The notes under the pieces: generated by a model | Databases searched by the model: none | Told to the model about the DNA's origin: nothing | Seen by the model: the letters and a program-made list of their open reading frames with translations, nothing else | Shown: in pieces, positions 9,441 to 18,226 of the stretch | How positions within the stretch are numbered: the stretch's first letter is position 1 | Layout of the letters: the number at the start of each line of letters is the position of its first letter | Assembly: GCF_013111185.1 (NCBI RefSeq) | Contig: NZ_WVRE01000003.1 | Span: forward strand, 248,001 to 312,000 | Length of the DNA stretch: 64,000 nucleotides | DNA from: Ruegeria sp. HKCCD7303 | GTDB lineage: Bacteria > Pseudomonadota > Alphaproteobacteria > Rhodobacterales > Rhodobacteraceae | Direction of reading: 5' to 3' | Position numbers and translations under genes: made by a program

Positions 9441-9745
9441 TGTCAGACGAGAGCGACAAAGGTCAGCCATCCAGCGCCAGACCCTCGCTTTTCCTGGAAC
9501 GTCAAAGCTATCGCCGTCGCAGACTGACGGATGCGGCCCGGCTTTTGCCGTTTCTTGGGGCGCTCTTGTTCGCACTGCCGCTTCTTTGGCCCGACCGGTC
9601 CAGCGGAGATGCGGCCGTACCGCTTTCTTCGGCAATTTTCTACATCTTCGTCTGCTGGGGCGCGCTGATCTTGATCAGCGTGATTTTCGGCTTTGCCGCG
9701 CGCCGTATGCGCACGCCCGAGGACCCTGAAACAGGGGCCGATTGA
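9440..9745 (+). CDS. Small two-helix membrane protein of the symporter-kinase operon
   Basis: The 101-residue protein has a basic N-terminal region (LERQSYRRRRLTDAARL) and two membrane helices (about 33-52 and 62-85), ending with a charged tail. It overlaps both neighbours by one to four bases. The topology resembles the small DUF4212-type proteins that accompany SLC5-type symporters, which suggests an accessory subunit of the sensor kinase's transport domain; sequence identity to that family is not evident by eye. Confidence 0.65.
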   Translation: MSDESDKGQPSSARPSLFLERQSYRRRRLTDAARLLPFLGALLFALPLLWPDRSSGDAAVPLSSAIFYIFVCWGALILISVIFGFAARRMRTPEDPETGAD

Positions 9746-12423
9746 TGACCACCGTAAACGTTCTGATTCTGGTTTGTCTGGGCTATGTGGTCTTTCTGTT
9801 TGCCGTCGCCTTCGCTGCGGACCGCATGGCTGCGGCTGGGCGTGGGAAATGGTTGCGCTCGCCGCTGATCTACACCTTGTCGCTGTCGATCTATTGCACC
9901 GCCTGGACCTTCTATGGCGCCGTGGGCAACGCCGCGCGGTCAGGGTTGGAGTTTGTTACGATCTATCTTGGCCCGACACTGGTCATGGTCAGCTGGTGGT
10001 GGGGGCTGCGCAAACTGGTGCGTGTGGGGCGCAGTCAAAGAGTGACCTCAATCGCGGACCTGCTGTCGTCTCGATATGGTAAATCAAACACGCTGGCGGT
10101 CTGCGTAACCATTCTGGCGGTATTGGGCGGAACGCCATATATCGCGCTACAGCTGCAATCGATTACCCTGTCTTTCTCGATCTTTGCCGAAGCTGACCCA
10201 TCGGGCCTGTATCGCGAAGGGTCCAGTGTATTTTGGGTTGCGGCTGGCTTGGCCGTTTTTGCCATCCTCTTCGGAACACGTAATCTGGACGTGAACGAAC
10301 GCCACCACGGGGTGGTTACGGCCATCGCGGTGGAGGCTATCGTTAAGCTGTTTGCGCTGATTGCGGTCGGCGTTTTTGTCGTGTGGGGCATCGCTGGCGG
10401 TATCGGCCCGATGATGGAGCGGATCGACGCGTCGGAAATCGGGCAGTGGCATGTTGATGCCGGGCGGTGGACGACCTTTATTTTCCTGTCGGCGGCGGCC
10501 TTTATCTGTTTGCCGCGCATGTTCCAGGTGATGGTGGTCGAAAATGATGATGAAAGCCACCTTAGAACCGCGGCCTGGGCTTTCCCCCTCTACTTGCTGT
10601 TAATGAGCTTGTTTGTAGTACCGATTGCCGTAGTGGGTCTGGACCTGCTGCCCGAAGGGGCCAACCCCGACCTGTTCGTCCTGACCGTACCCTTGTCGCA
10701 AGGCAATGACTGGCTGGCGATGCTGTCTTTCATCGGCGGGTTTTCTTCTGCGACATCGATGGTGATCGTAACAGCCATGGCTTTGTCCACGATGGTGTCG
10801 AACCATGTTGTCATGCCCATCTGGCTGAACACACAAGAAGGTACTGGCTCGGTCTCTGGCGATGTGCGCAATATCGTTTTGATGGCCCGTCGTGTGTCCA
10901 TCGCGGTTGTTATGGCGTTGGGCTTTTTCTACTACCGCTTGTCTGGTGGCGGCGCAGCGCTGGCTTCAATCGGATTGATCGCTTTTGCGGGGATTTCTCA
11001 AATTTTGCCCGCTTTGGTCGGCGGTCTGTTTTGGCGCGGAGCCACGCGAACCGGGGCTCTGGTTGGGCTGACGGTCGGCTTTGTTTTGTGGATTTACACC
11101 TTGTTGTTGCCCGGCATGAGCGGCGCGTCGATGCCGGAGTCGGTGCTGCAGAACGGGTTGTTCGGCATAAGCTGGCTGCGCCCACAGGCCTTGTTCGGGA
11201 TCGAGGGGATCGATCCAATGGTCCATTCCGTGATGTGGTCACTGTTGCTGAACACAATCGCGTTCTGTGTGGCTTCTTTGCTGAGTTTTCCCAGCCCGTT
11301 GGAACGGTTGCAGGGCGCGCAATTTGTCAATGTTTTCGATCATTCGGTCGCGCCGCGTGGCTGGTCCGGATCGGTCGCGCAAAGCGAAGATTTGATGATC
11401 ATGACCCAGCGGATTCTGGGCACCGGGCCCGCGCAGGAGTTTTTCCAGGCCGAGGCCGAGAAACAAGGAGGTCGATCGCATCTGCCCGAGCCCACGCCAG
11501 CATTCCTGGGCCGCCTTGAACGCGAATTGAGCGGATCAGTTGGAACGGCCACGGCTCACGCGATGATTGGGCAGATCGTCGGCGGCTCGTCGGTTTCGGT
11601 CGAAGACCTTTTGGCTGTTGCGGATGAGTCAGCGCAATTGCTGGAGTATTCCAGTCAGCTTGAGGTGAAGTCCTCTGAACTCAGCCGGACGGCACGGCAA
11701 CTGCGCGAAGCAAATGCCAAACTCACGCAGGTTTCGGCGCAAAAGGACAACTTTTTGAGTCAGGTCAGTCATGAGTTGCGGACGCCGATGACCTCGATCC
11801 GCGCGTTTTCTGAAATCATGCGCGATACCGAAGGGCTGAGCAGGGATGAGCAGACCCGATACGCGACGATCATCCATGACGAAGCGCTGCGTTTGACCCG
11901 CTTGCTGGATGATCTGTTGGATCTGAGCGTGCTGGAAAACGGGCAAGTCAATCTCAACTTAGGTGATGATAGTCTGCGCTCGGTCCTGGATCGGGCCGTG
12001 TCCAGCGCATTGGCTGGTGCTGGCCGCAAGATAAGCGTGCGTCGCGCCCGTGCGGCCGAACGGATTGTCTTGCACACGGATCTGGACAGGTTGGGGCAGG
12101 TGTTCATTAACCTTATCTCAAACGCACAGAAATACTGTGACGCGGACGAGCCCGTTCTGACCATTTCCGCATATGATGTTGGCGGGCGCGTCATCATAGA
12201 TTTCATCGACAATGGCAGTGGCATTCCGCCCGGCGCGCGCTCGATGGTGTTCGAGAAATTTGCCCGCGTCGGCGGCGACAAGGCCGGAGGGGCAGGTCTG
12301 GGCTTGGCAATTTGCCGCGAAATCATGCAGCGGTTGGGGGGCGAGATCAGCTATTTACCGGGGCAGGGCGGGGCGGCGTTCCGAGTCAGCCTGCCATTGG
12401 CGCACCGACAGGCCGCTCAGTGA
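9742..12423 (+). CDS. CrbS-like sensor kinase fused to an SLC5-type symporter domain
   Basis: The 893-residue protein has an N-terminal sodium:solute symporter-type domain with about 13 membrane helices (to about residue 525), a STAC-like linker (about 570-650), then a HisKA/HATPase kinase core. The phospho-acceptor is His677 in VSHELRTPMTS; the N box reads NLISNAQKYCD, and the G boxes DNGSGIP and GGAGLGLAICRE. CrbS and CbrA have this architecture and control acetate or amino-acid use. With the receiver upstream it forms a two-component system, and the adjacent ScfR-type gene suggests a short-chain fatty-acid signal. The signal itself cannot be read from sequence. Confidence 0.9.
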   Translation: MMTTVNVLILVCLGYVVFLFAVAFAADRMAAAGRGKWLRSPLIYTLSLSIYCTAWTFYGAVGNAARSGLEFVTIYLGPTLVMVSWWWGLRKLVRVGRSQRVTSIADLLSSRYGKSNTLAVCVTILAVLGGTPYIALQLQSITLSFSIFAEADPSGLYREGSSVFWVAAGLAVFAILFGTRNLDVNERHHGVVTAIAVEAIVKLFALIAVGVFVVWGIAGGIGPMMERIDASEIGQWHVDAGRWTTFIFLSAAAFICLPRMFQVMVVENDDESHLRTAAWAFPLYLLLMSLFVVPIAVVGLDLLPEGANPDLFVLTVPLSQGNDWLAMLSFIGGFSSATSMVIVTAMALSTMVSNHVVMPIWLNTQEGTGSVSGDVRNIVLMARRVSIAVVMALGFFYYRLSGGGAALASIGLIAFAGISQILPALVGGLFWRGATRTGALVGLTVGFVLWIYTLLLPGMSGASMPESVLQNGLFGISWLRPQALFGIEGIDPMVHSVMWSLLLNTIAFCVASLLSFPSPLERLQGAQFVNVFDHSVAPRGWSGSVAQSEDLMIMTQRILGTGPAQEFFQAEAEKQGGRSHLPEPTPAFLGRLERELSGSVGTATAHAMIGQIVGGSSVSVEDLLAVADESAQLLEYSSQLEVKSSELSRTARQLREANAKLTQVSAQKDNFLSQVSHELRTPMTSIRAFSEIMRDTEGLSRDEQTRYATIIHDEALRLTRLLDDLLDLSVLENGQVNLNLGDDSLRSVLDRAVSSALAGAGRKISVRRARAAERIVLHTDLDRLGQVFINLISNAQKYCDADEPVLTISAYDVGGRVIIDFIDNGSGIPPGARSMVFEKFARVGGDKAGGAGLGLAICREIMQRLGGEISYLPGQGGAAFRVSLPLAHRQAAQ

Positions 12424-12501
12424 AGCGGTCATAAAGAACTTCGTAACGTCCGACGGTGTAAACCTGTTGCCAATTGCTGAAACAATTGGTGATCAGGCGT
12501 T

Positions 12502-13605
12502 ATGTCAGAACCCGTCAATGCCGCATTGGTGCGCAAACTGTCCGCTGGGCAAAAGGATTTGGACGACCGGCCGCGCTCGGTTCTGCGGGCGCTGCGCTTG
12601 GGGTTCGCGCGGGCCGCGGGGGATCGCCTGAACTTGCCGCTTGCAGTGATCGGGGCCAGACAAACCAGTCAGTCTGCTGAACATCTGGTTGAAGCGATTG
12701 GTCAAGACTGGTTGCTACTGGAGTTTGATGGGCCACAGGGACGTGCAGCCACGTGCTTGGACTCGCACTTGGTGTCCGCCATCGTTCAAACGCAAACCAT
12801 CGGTGAGGTGATGTCGGACGCGCCAACACCACGGGCCTTTACAGATACCGACGCCGCCATGGTTGCGCCATTGGTCGAAGCGGCTTTGGCTCGATCTGCG
12901 GGTCTAATCGACCCGACGACAGAACAAGTTTGCCTTGAGGGAAACGAGTATTCGTCACGCGCGGCAGATTTGCAGAGCTTGTCTCTGACCATGACCGAGG
13001 ATGAGTATCGCATCTTCGACCTGACCGTCGATTTGGCCAACGGGGTACGGCAAGGGCAGATTTCGGTCATTTTACCCGAAGCACCGGTTGCGCCAGAAGT
13101 TGTGGAGGAAACCCCAAGCCCTGCAGGCCCCCGCATTGAACAGTCTTCGGGTATGGTAAGGGCGGATTTGAATGCGGCCTTGTGTCGGATGACGTTGCCA
13201 TTGTCCGCGTTGTCTGGGATGCAGGTTGGTGATGTCCTGCCGTTGCGCGGCGCGCGCTTGGATCGAGCTGAGGTTCTGACGATTGAACGAACGCGAGCAG
13301 GTGTTGGTCGCTTGGGACAGTGCGGTGGTCTAAGGGCCATTCGATTAAACGAGCATGCTGCTTTACCAGCGCTAAGCGGAGCAGAAGCCCAGGAGTTTAT
13401 CGAAAGCCGGGGAGGGCTAAACCCTCAGGGCAGCCTGGACGCGCCAATTGACAGCGCCGTTGAAATCACGCCCCCGGTGCCCTTGGCCGAGACCGGTGGG
13501 ACCCTTGCGGGGGATTTGGTCATTGGCGACTCTGAGCAGATGGTGGCGGAAATCTCGCAGCTGGCCGGTCTGAACGCATCAGAACCAGGGCTGGGTGAAC
13601 AGTAA
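12502..13605 (+). CDS. FliM/FliN-family flagellar motor switch-like protein
   Basis: The 367-residue protein has a FliM-like N-terminal and middle region (to about 180) and a C-terminal SPOA domain (about 212-290, with MVRADLNAALCRMTLPLSALSGMQVGDVLPL), followed by a low-complexity tail. SPOA domains build the flagellar C-ring and some type III secretion rings. No other flagellar gene lies in the window, so it is an orphan copy; many roseobacters carry such a gene outside the main flagellar cluster. It starts 78 bases after the kinase gene and may be read through from it. Confidence 0.8.
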   Translation: MSEPVNAALVRKLSAGQKDLDDRPRSVLRALRLGFARAAGDRLNLPLAVIGARQTSQSAEHLVEAIGQDWLLLEFDGPQGRAATCLDSHLVSAIVQTQTIGEVMSDAPTPRAFTDTDAAMVAPLVEAALARSAGLIDPTTEQVCLEGNEYSSRAADLQSLSLTMTEDEYRIFDLTVDLANGVRQGQISVILPEAPVAPEVVEETPSPAGPRIEQSSGMVRADLNAALCRMTLPLSALSGMQVGDVLPLRGARLDRAEVLTIERTRAGVGRLGQCGGLRAIRLNEHAALPALSGAEAQEFIESRGGLNPQGSLDAPIDSAVEITPPVPLAETGGTLAGDLVIGDSEQMVAEISQLAGLNASEPGLGEQ

Positions 13606-13618
13606 TAACGCTTTAGGT

Positions 13619-14050
13619 CTAACCAGCCTTACTGCGAAGTTGCTCGAGAGCAGGGCGCAGACCGTCCAACTGGTATCCGGCGTTTGTGGTCGCGGTCAGG
13701 ATGTCATCCGTGCTCATATGTTCGCATTGACCCAAAGCCCAAATCACTGAACATCGCGTGCCCGAAGCGCAATAGGCCAAGACCGGTCCGCTACAATTTT
13801 CCGCCATATCGCGCTGACGCTGCACATTCTCGGGCGTCATGGTCTGATGGGTCAACTCAAGCACTTCGTATTCCATGCCCGCAGCGCGCACTGCATCACC
13901 GATCGCGTCGGATCGCATTGTGGGTGGAACTTCGACGTTGGGTCGGTTGCAGATCACTTTGACAAAGCCGGCAGCAGCTATCGCTGGCACATCATCAACT
14001 GTGATCTGCGGTGAGACGGCATAGCGGGGGGTGATCGGTCGAATCTCCAT
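13619..14050 (-). CDS. TIGR01244/DUF442 sulfurtransferase-phosphatase-like protein
   Basis: The 143-residue protein matches the family often fused or linked to persulfide dioxygenase (Blh): RYAVSPQITVDDVPAIAAAGF near the start, NRPNVE, and an active-site loop YCASGTRCS with Cys94 and Arg99 of the rhodanese/tyrosine-phosphatase type. It is the last gene of a reverse-strand sulfur operon behind two YeeE/YedE genes and the dioxygenase, which supports a role in handling sulfane sulfur. AAGGAATTGGC precedes the ATG. Confidence 0.9.
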   Translation of the reverse strand: MEIRPITPRYAVSPQITVDDVPAIAAAGFVKVICNRPNVEVPPTMRSDAIGDAVRAAGMEYEVLELTHQTMTPENVQRQRDMAENCSGPVLAYCASGTRCSVIWALGQCEHMSTDDILTATTNAGYQLDGLRPALEQLRSKAG

Positions 14051-14059
14051 GCCAATTCC

Positions 14060-14491
14060 TTAGGCTGCGTTTGCTGCTCTGTCCAGTTGCGCGCCAAAGG
14101 TCGGGGCCAGGAACATACCAACCACCATTGCGACCAGAAAAACCAGTCCTCCAAGCCCACCATAACTCAGCGAGGCCATGGCCGGTCCGGGGCAGAGCCC
14201 AACCAGCCCCCAACCCATGCCGAATAGGACTGAACCCACAACCAGTCTACGATCCACTTCGGGCTTCGCAGGAGGCGGAAATTCATTCCCGGTCAAAGGC
14301 TTGCGCCCGGTCGTCAGTCGCCATGCGACCAGCATTGGCAAAATGGCGCCCCCCATAACAAACGCCAAAGTCGGATCCCAGTTGCCGAATACGTCCAGCC
14401 ATCCTTGAACTTTTGTCGTATCGGTCATGCCAGAAATCAACAATCCGGCACCAAATAGTGATCCAGCTGTTAGGGCAACAAGAAGGCGCAT
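14060..14491 (-). CDS. YeeE/YedE-family (DUF6691) membrane protein, second half
   Basis: The 143-residue membrane protein has four hydrophobic segments and the family's FGAGLLISGMTDTTKVQGWLD start and GWGLVGLCPGPA motif with a conserved Cys. With the preceding gene it corresponds to the two halves of YeeE/YedE, a thiosulfate or sulfur-compound permease; the split pair is also called PmpA/PmpB. Its ATG overlaps the stop of the upstream half (TGATG), so the two are co-translated. Confidence 0.88.
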   Translation of the reverse strand: MRLLVALTAGSLFGAGLLISGMTDTTKVQGWLDVFGNWDPTLAFVMGGAILPMLVAWRLTTGRKPLTGNEFPPPAKPEVDRRLVVGSVLFGMGWGLVGLCPGPAMASLSYGGLGGLVFLVAMVVGMFLAPTFGAQLDRAANAA

Positions 14492-14919
14492 CAGATCAAT
14501 CCCCAGATATGGCGTAGCAGAACAAGGGTCACGCCCCCGGCGAGAATGTAGAAGACGGTGGCCACAATGCCGCGGAGTGAGAACCGAGAGATGCCGCAGA
14601 CCCCGTGACCAGATGTGCAGCCATTGGCGATACGTGTGCCGATGCCAACCAGCAAACCCGCTATGACAACAAGGCCCAAGTTGCTGGTGAGATGCGTTTG
14701 GGCCTCGGGCGCGATCAGCGGTCGCAGCAGAAGAGGCATGCCGATCAGGCCTGCAACAAAGGCCAACTTCTCGGCCTTCGTATCGCGGGCGCTGCCGTCA
14801 ACAAGGCCGCCCAGAATGCCGCTTGCGCCCATAACCCGGCCATTCCCAAGCAGGTAAACTGCGCCGCCCAGCCCAATCAGTAAACCGCCGCACAGGCCCC
14901 AGACCCATTCTATTTCCAT
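14491..14919 (-). CDS. YeeE/YedE-family membrane protein, first half
   Basis: The 142-residue membrane protein has WGLCGGLLIGLGGAVYLLGNGRVMG, typical of the family's first repeat, and the IANGCTSGHGVCGISRFS signature with two Cys on the transport path. It pairs with the downstream half, and both follow the persulfide dioxygenase by about 25 bases, pointing to uptake or export of sulfur compounds linked to persulfide oxidation. Confidence 0.9.
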   Translation of the reverse strand: MEIEWVWGLCGGLLIGLGGAVYLLGNGRVMGASGILGGLVDGSARDTKAEKLAFVAGLIGMPLLLRPLIAPEAQTHLTSNLGLVVIAGLLVGIGTRIANGCTSGHGVCGISRFSLRGIVATVFYILAGGVTLVLLRHIWGLI

Positions 14920-14944
14920 AAGTTATATCCTTTTTTAACTCGCG

Positions 14945-15808
14945 TCAGAGCTTGTTGACCGGCAGTTTCAGAAAGACATCACCTTGCTCATCCGCCGGAG
15001 GCATCTGCCCTGCGCGCATATTCACCTGTAAGGAGGGCAAGATCAGGCGCGGCATCGCCAAGGTCGCATCACGTGCGTCGCGCATTTCCACAAATTCTTC
15101 GATACTACGCCCCTGTCCGATGTGCACGTTCAGCGCCTTTTGCTCACCTACCGTTGTTTCCCAAGCGTATTCTTCGCGGCCCGGCGCTTTGTAATCGTGG
15201 CCCACATAGATGCGCGTTTCATCAGGCAGGGTCAGAATTTTCTGGATCGACTCATACAAGGTTGCCGAAGAGCCGCCGGGGAAGTCGCAGCGCGCTGTAC
15301 CAAAATCAGGCATGAACAGCGTGTCGCCCACAAAGGCGGCGTCGCCAATGACATAGGTTAGGCAGGCAGGTGTGTGACCCGGAGTGTGCAGCACGTCGCC
15401 GCGCATCTGGCCAATGTGGAAACTGTCACCTTCCGAGAACAACGCATCGAACTGACTGCCATCGCGTTGGAATTCGGTTCCTTCATTGAAGACCTTGCCG
15501 AACGTGTCCTGAACAGTAACGATCTGGGCACCAATCCCGATCTTGCCGCCAAGTTCCTGTTGCAGATAGGGGGCCGCAGACAGGTGATCGGCGTGAACGT
15601 GGCTTTCTAAAACCCATTCGACCTTGAGATCGCGACTGCGCACATAGTCGATGATTTGATCTGCAGATGTGGTCGCTGTTCGACCCGAGGCATGATCGAA
15701 ATCCAAAACACTGTCGATGATGGCGCAGGCGCGCCCTTGTGGTTCGTGAACGACGTAGGACACCGTAAAGGTCTGATCGTCGAAAAACGCTTTCACTGCG
15801 GGCGTCAT
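14945..15808 (-). CDS. blh: MBL-fold persulfide dioxygenase (Blh/ETHE1-like)
   Basis: This 287-residue metallo-beta-lactamase-fold enzyme carries the mononuclear iron site seen in persulfide dioxygenases: HVHADH (70-75), His145 in HTPGH, and Asp162. The GTARCDFPGG signature (170-179) and YVGHDY are specific to the ETHE1/Blh group that oxidises glutathione persulfide to sulfite. I choose the ATG at 15808 because GGAGG lies 6 bases upstream; an in-frame ATG 30 bases earlier lacks a site. It heads a four-gene operon with YeeE/YedE and the DUF442 protein. No bigR/sqrR repressor gene is present nearby. Confidence 0.92.
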   Translation of the reverse strand: MTPAVKAFFDDQTFTVSYVVHEPQGRACAIIDSVLDFDHASGRTATTSADQIIDYVRSRDLKVEWVLESHVHADHLSAAPYLQQELGGKIGIGAQIVTVQDTFGKVFNEGTEFQRDGSQFDALFSEGDSFHIGQMRGDVLHTPGHTPACLTYVIGDAAFVGDTLFMPDFGTARCDFPGGSSATLYESIQKILTLPDETRIYVGHDYKAPGREEYAWETTVGEQKALNVHIGQGRSIEEFVEMRDARDATLAMPRLILPSLQVNMRAGQMPPADEQGDVFLKLPVNKL

Positions 15809-16052
15809 GAGGTCCTCCGTTTCCGTTGTGTATATCATATATGTAATTTGGAATGTGACACAACTGCCAATCTGAATTTGATGCCCGTCAAGGCAGGTTC
15901 GGTTAAATTGGCTTAAACTTTAACCTATCTGCGCCGAATTGCCGAAATTACGAATACGTCAGGCAAATTCCCGCACAAGTTCAGGTTAATATCTGTGGGT
16001 CGTATTCCCGTTACCTATATTTGGAATACTGGCAACACTTGGGAGGATGGTT

Positions 16053-16268
16053 ATGACAGCAACTAATCTGTATTCCGAAGCAGAACAGCTTGAGCAGAAA
16101 CTGGAAGGCGCGTGTCTGGACACGCGGTTGGCGCTTCAACCGAGTGTAAGCAAGGTTGTAGATCGAATGCGCCAGCAGGGGATGCATGTGCCATCTCGAT
16201 TGCGGCGTCTCGATGCGGCGTTGTGTGAAGACGCTATGGAAGCGCAGTTCGACAACCTGCCGATCTGA
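16053..16268 (+). CDS. Small hypothetical protein
   Basis: The predicted product is 71 residues, helical and charged (TNLYSEAEQLEQKLEGACLD in sense, then VDRMRQQGMHVPSRLRRLD). Two in-frame ATG codons lie close together; the second, at 16053, is 6 bases from GGGAGG and is preferred, whereas the first touches it. I do not recognise the family. It is divergent from the persulfide dioxygenase operon and convergent with the next small gene. Confidence 0.6.
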   Translation: MTATNLYSEAEQLEQKLEGACLDTRLALQPSVSKVVDRMRQQGMHVPSRLRRLDAALCEDAMEAQFDNLPI

Positions 16269-16277
16269 CAAGGGGGG

Positions 16278-16496
16278 TCATCCGAAGGAAATCCCTAGGA
16301 TAACCATCATCAGTCCAATCACAGACAAGAACAAAGAGGCCAGGTTCCAGGGCAGAACGCCCTGAACCACCGCGCGCAACTCGTCATCCGACAAACCGGC
16401 CTTGCGCGCTTTCATCACGCGAAGAATACACCAGACCAGACCAAAGAGCCCGGCAAGGGAAAGGGCTGCACCGCCCCAGGTGATGAATTCGAACAT
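16278..16496 (-). CDS. Small two-helix membrane protein
   Basis: The predicted product has 72 residues with two membrane segments (about 7-26 and 49-70) around a charged loop (RVMKARKAGLSDDELRAVVQ). I choose the ATG at 16496 because GGGGAACC lies just upstream; earlier in-frame GTG and ATG codons have no site. The loop with DDELR resembles small inner-membrane proteins in roseobacters, but I cannot name a family. Confidence 0.6.
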   Translation of the reverse strand: MFEFITWGGAALSLAGLFGLVWCILRVMKARKAGLSDDELRAVVQGVLPWNLASLFLSVIGLMMVILGISFG

Positions 16497-16647
16497 GGTT
16501 CCCCACATCTCATCGTGAACTGACACCGCGCTTAACGGATCGAATCAGATCGTACAAGTGCGACCGGGGATTGGGTGCTTGCGACCCGGGCGGCAGCACT
16601 GTATCCGGCATCTTGCATCAGATTTTCAGCCTTTGGGAGAGACGCAT

Positions 16648-16914
16648 ATGGAAGATATCACCGAAGATCAGGCCGCCGCCAACTATCGCGTAACAGCAGG
16701 CGAGCTGCGCCAGTTCATCGAACGGTTTGAACGTCTGGATGCCGAGAAAAAGGACCTGGCCGAGCAACAGAAGGAAGTCATGGCCGAAGCCAAGGCGCGG
16801 GGCTACGACACCAAGGTCATGCGTAAGGTGATCGCGTTGCGAAAGCGGGACAAGGATGACATCGCCGAGGAAGAGGCGGTTTTGGAAATGTATAAAGAAG
16901 CGCTGGGCATGTGA
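16648..16914 (+). CDS. gapR: GapR-family nucleoid-associated protein (DUF2312)
   Basis: GapR binds overtwisted DNA ahead of replication and transcription and stimulates topoisomerases in Caulobacter. The 88-residue protein fits the DUF2312 family throughout: RVTAGELRQFIERFERLD, EKKDLAEQQKEVMAEAK, GYDTKVMRKVIALRKRD and EEEAVLEMYKEAL, forming the coiled-coil then DNA-binding helices. The ATG at 16648 has GGGAGAG 7 bases upstream; the frame's earlier start at 16558 is rejected because the added segment is not family-like. Confidence 0.93.
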   Translation: MEDITEDQAAANYRVTAGELRQFIERFERLDAEKKDLAEQQKEVMAEAKARGYDTKVMRKVIALRKRDKDDIAEEEAVLEMYKEALGM

Positions 16915-16922
16915 GCCTTCCA

Positions 16923-16948
16923 AAGGGGCGGGGCAGCGCCACGCCCTT
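16923..16948 (+). terminator. Hairpin after gapR
   Basis: AAGGG-G-CG (16923-16930) pairs with CGCCCTT (16942-16948) with one bulged G, and an inner GGC/GCC stem. It lies 8 bases past the gapR stop. No U-run follows (ATTAATC), so it may be a Rho-dependent or mRNA-stabilising hairpin. Confidence 0.35.
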
Positions 16949-17079
16949 ATTAATCGGGAAGAGGGATGTCTTGTAACTGGATTTCCCGACACATTTACAG
17001 CCGCATTTGCATCAAAGTGCATTGTTCTCATCCGGTTGTGACTGTAAGGGGAATGCAGGGCCCGACAAGGCCGCGCCGT

Positions 17080-17165
17080 GCGGGCGTGATGGAATGGTAG
17101 ACATATCAGACTTAAAATCTGAAGGGCGTATGCCCGTGTGGGTTCGAGTCCCACCGCCCGCACCA
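17080..17165 (+). tRNA. tRNA-Leu (anticodon UAA)
   Basis: The acceptor stem GCGGGCG pairs with CGCCCGC (17155-17161), followed by A and an encoded CCA end. The anticodon arm TCAGA-CTTAAAA-TCTGA places TAA at 17113-17115. A long variable arm (GGGCGTATGCCC) marks it as a class II tRNA, and GGTTCGAGTCC is the T arm. It reads UUA codons. An accessory gene block begins about 190 bases downstream. Confidence 0.97.
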
Positions 17166-17350
17166 AAATTTTATCTAACACTCTGTAAAAAAATAAAAGA
17201 ACCTTCCGCATCAATCCCCCAACTAGCCCCCGCAATCTGCGCCGGATATGCGGAAGGATCGGCAGAGGTCACAGCCTCGCGCCTGCACCGCCTTATGACG
17301 GCTTCGAGCCCACATCGGACGTCATTCAGGACCAATACAGTTCGTCGTTT

Positions 17351-18226
17351 TTAGACGCCGGTCACAGACTGCAGGTTGTCTTGGTGCACGCCCTCATAGG
17401 CATCGAAGTAGGTCAACGAGCCTTCTTCGAACCAGACTTTCGCAAATTCCCGAAGCGTAAGATTGCTCCATCCTGCCCCATCGCGGCACTGCAAGAGCTT
17501 TGCAACATATTGCCTCGTAGCCGTTATGAATGAGCAATCATATCCACCTCTTGCGATCCGATCGGGGTCACCATGGCAGGGCAGGATGGCCGAAATATCC
17601 CAGGTGGAAAGCCGGTCAAGTTCGGCCAGGTGAATATCAAGGCGATCTGGTTCGGCGACATAGGTCACGCTATCTTCCAGCGCATCACCCGCCAGCAAGA
17701 TCCTGGACTTTGGAAGGTAGAGCGCGACACCGTCGTGACTGTGAATATCCAAAGGACGTAGTTCAATGTCGGTCGTCCCAACACTCAACGCCATTTCACC
17801 GTCAAACACAGTTGTGGGCATCACTACCGGCTTGATCGGCGGATCGCTCTTCGAATAACTTTCCTCTTTTTCAACCAGCGCCTTTGCCGTTTTGTTGCCC
17901 GCAATGATTTCGCAATCAGCAAACACCTCGGTTCCAGCGATATGATCCTTGTGATGATGGCTAAGCACAACCCGAATTGATGTCACCCCACGACGTTGCA
18001 GCTCGCTTCGTATCCAACGAGCGTGATCAAGCGAGATGTGCGTGTCATAGACCACAGCGTCAGTGCCATTGAGGATGGCATAGCTGGCGACCCCGAGTGT
18101 ATATGCCGCGTCGTCCATCCAATTCCACGACGGAGAATGAAGTCGGGCCCCTGCAACCCGACCGTCATAAAACGCCAAAATATTGGGGGCTGGCTCCAAT
18201 ACTCGCAAAGTTGCAGTTGAGGTCAT
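17351..18226 (-). CDS. MBL-fold metallo-hydrolase
   Basis: The 291-residue protein has the metal-binding motif HHHKDH (90-95), a downstream histidine in DIHSHDGVAL and an Asp in LLAGDALED. This group contains hydrolases with diverse substrates, and nothing here fixes the substrate. The HHHKDH variant and the lack of signal peptide suggest a cytoplasmic enzyme. Its ATG overlaps the stop of the upstream methyltransferase (TGATG), so the two are coupled and may act on the same compound. Confidence 0.85.
   Translation of the reverse strand: MTSTATLRVLEPAPNILAFYDGRVAGARLHSPSWNWMDDAAYTLGVASYAILNGTDAVVYDTHISLDHARWIRSELQRRGVTSIRVVLSHHHKDHIAGTEVFADCEIIAGNKTAKALVEKEESYSKSDPPIKPVVMPTTVFDGEMALSVGTTDIELRPLDIHSHDGVALYLPKSRILLAGDALEDSVTYVAEPDRLDIHLAELDRLSTWDISAILPCHGDPDRIARGGYDCSFITATRQYVAKLLQCRDGAGWSNLTLREFAKVWFEEGSLTYFDAYEGVHQDNLQSVTGV

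Noticed and set aside
15836..15843. BigR-type operator at the CATATATG palindrome upstream of blh
   Set aside because: The palindrome does not extend beyond 8 bases on both sides, so it is too short to call.
17080..17165. tRNA-Leu as an attachment site with a second att copy
   Set aside because: I searched the window by eye for the 3' tRNA sequence and found no second copy and no integrase gene.
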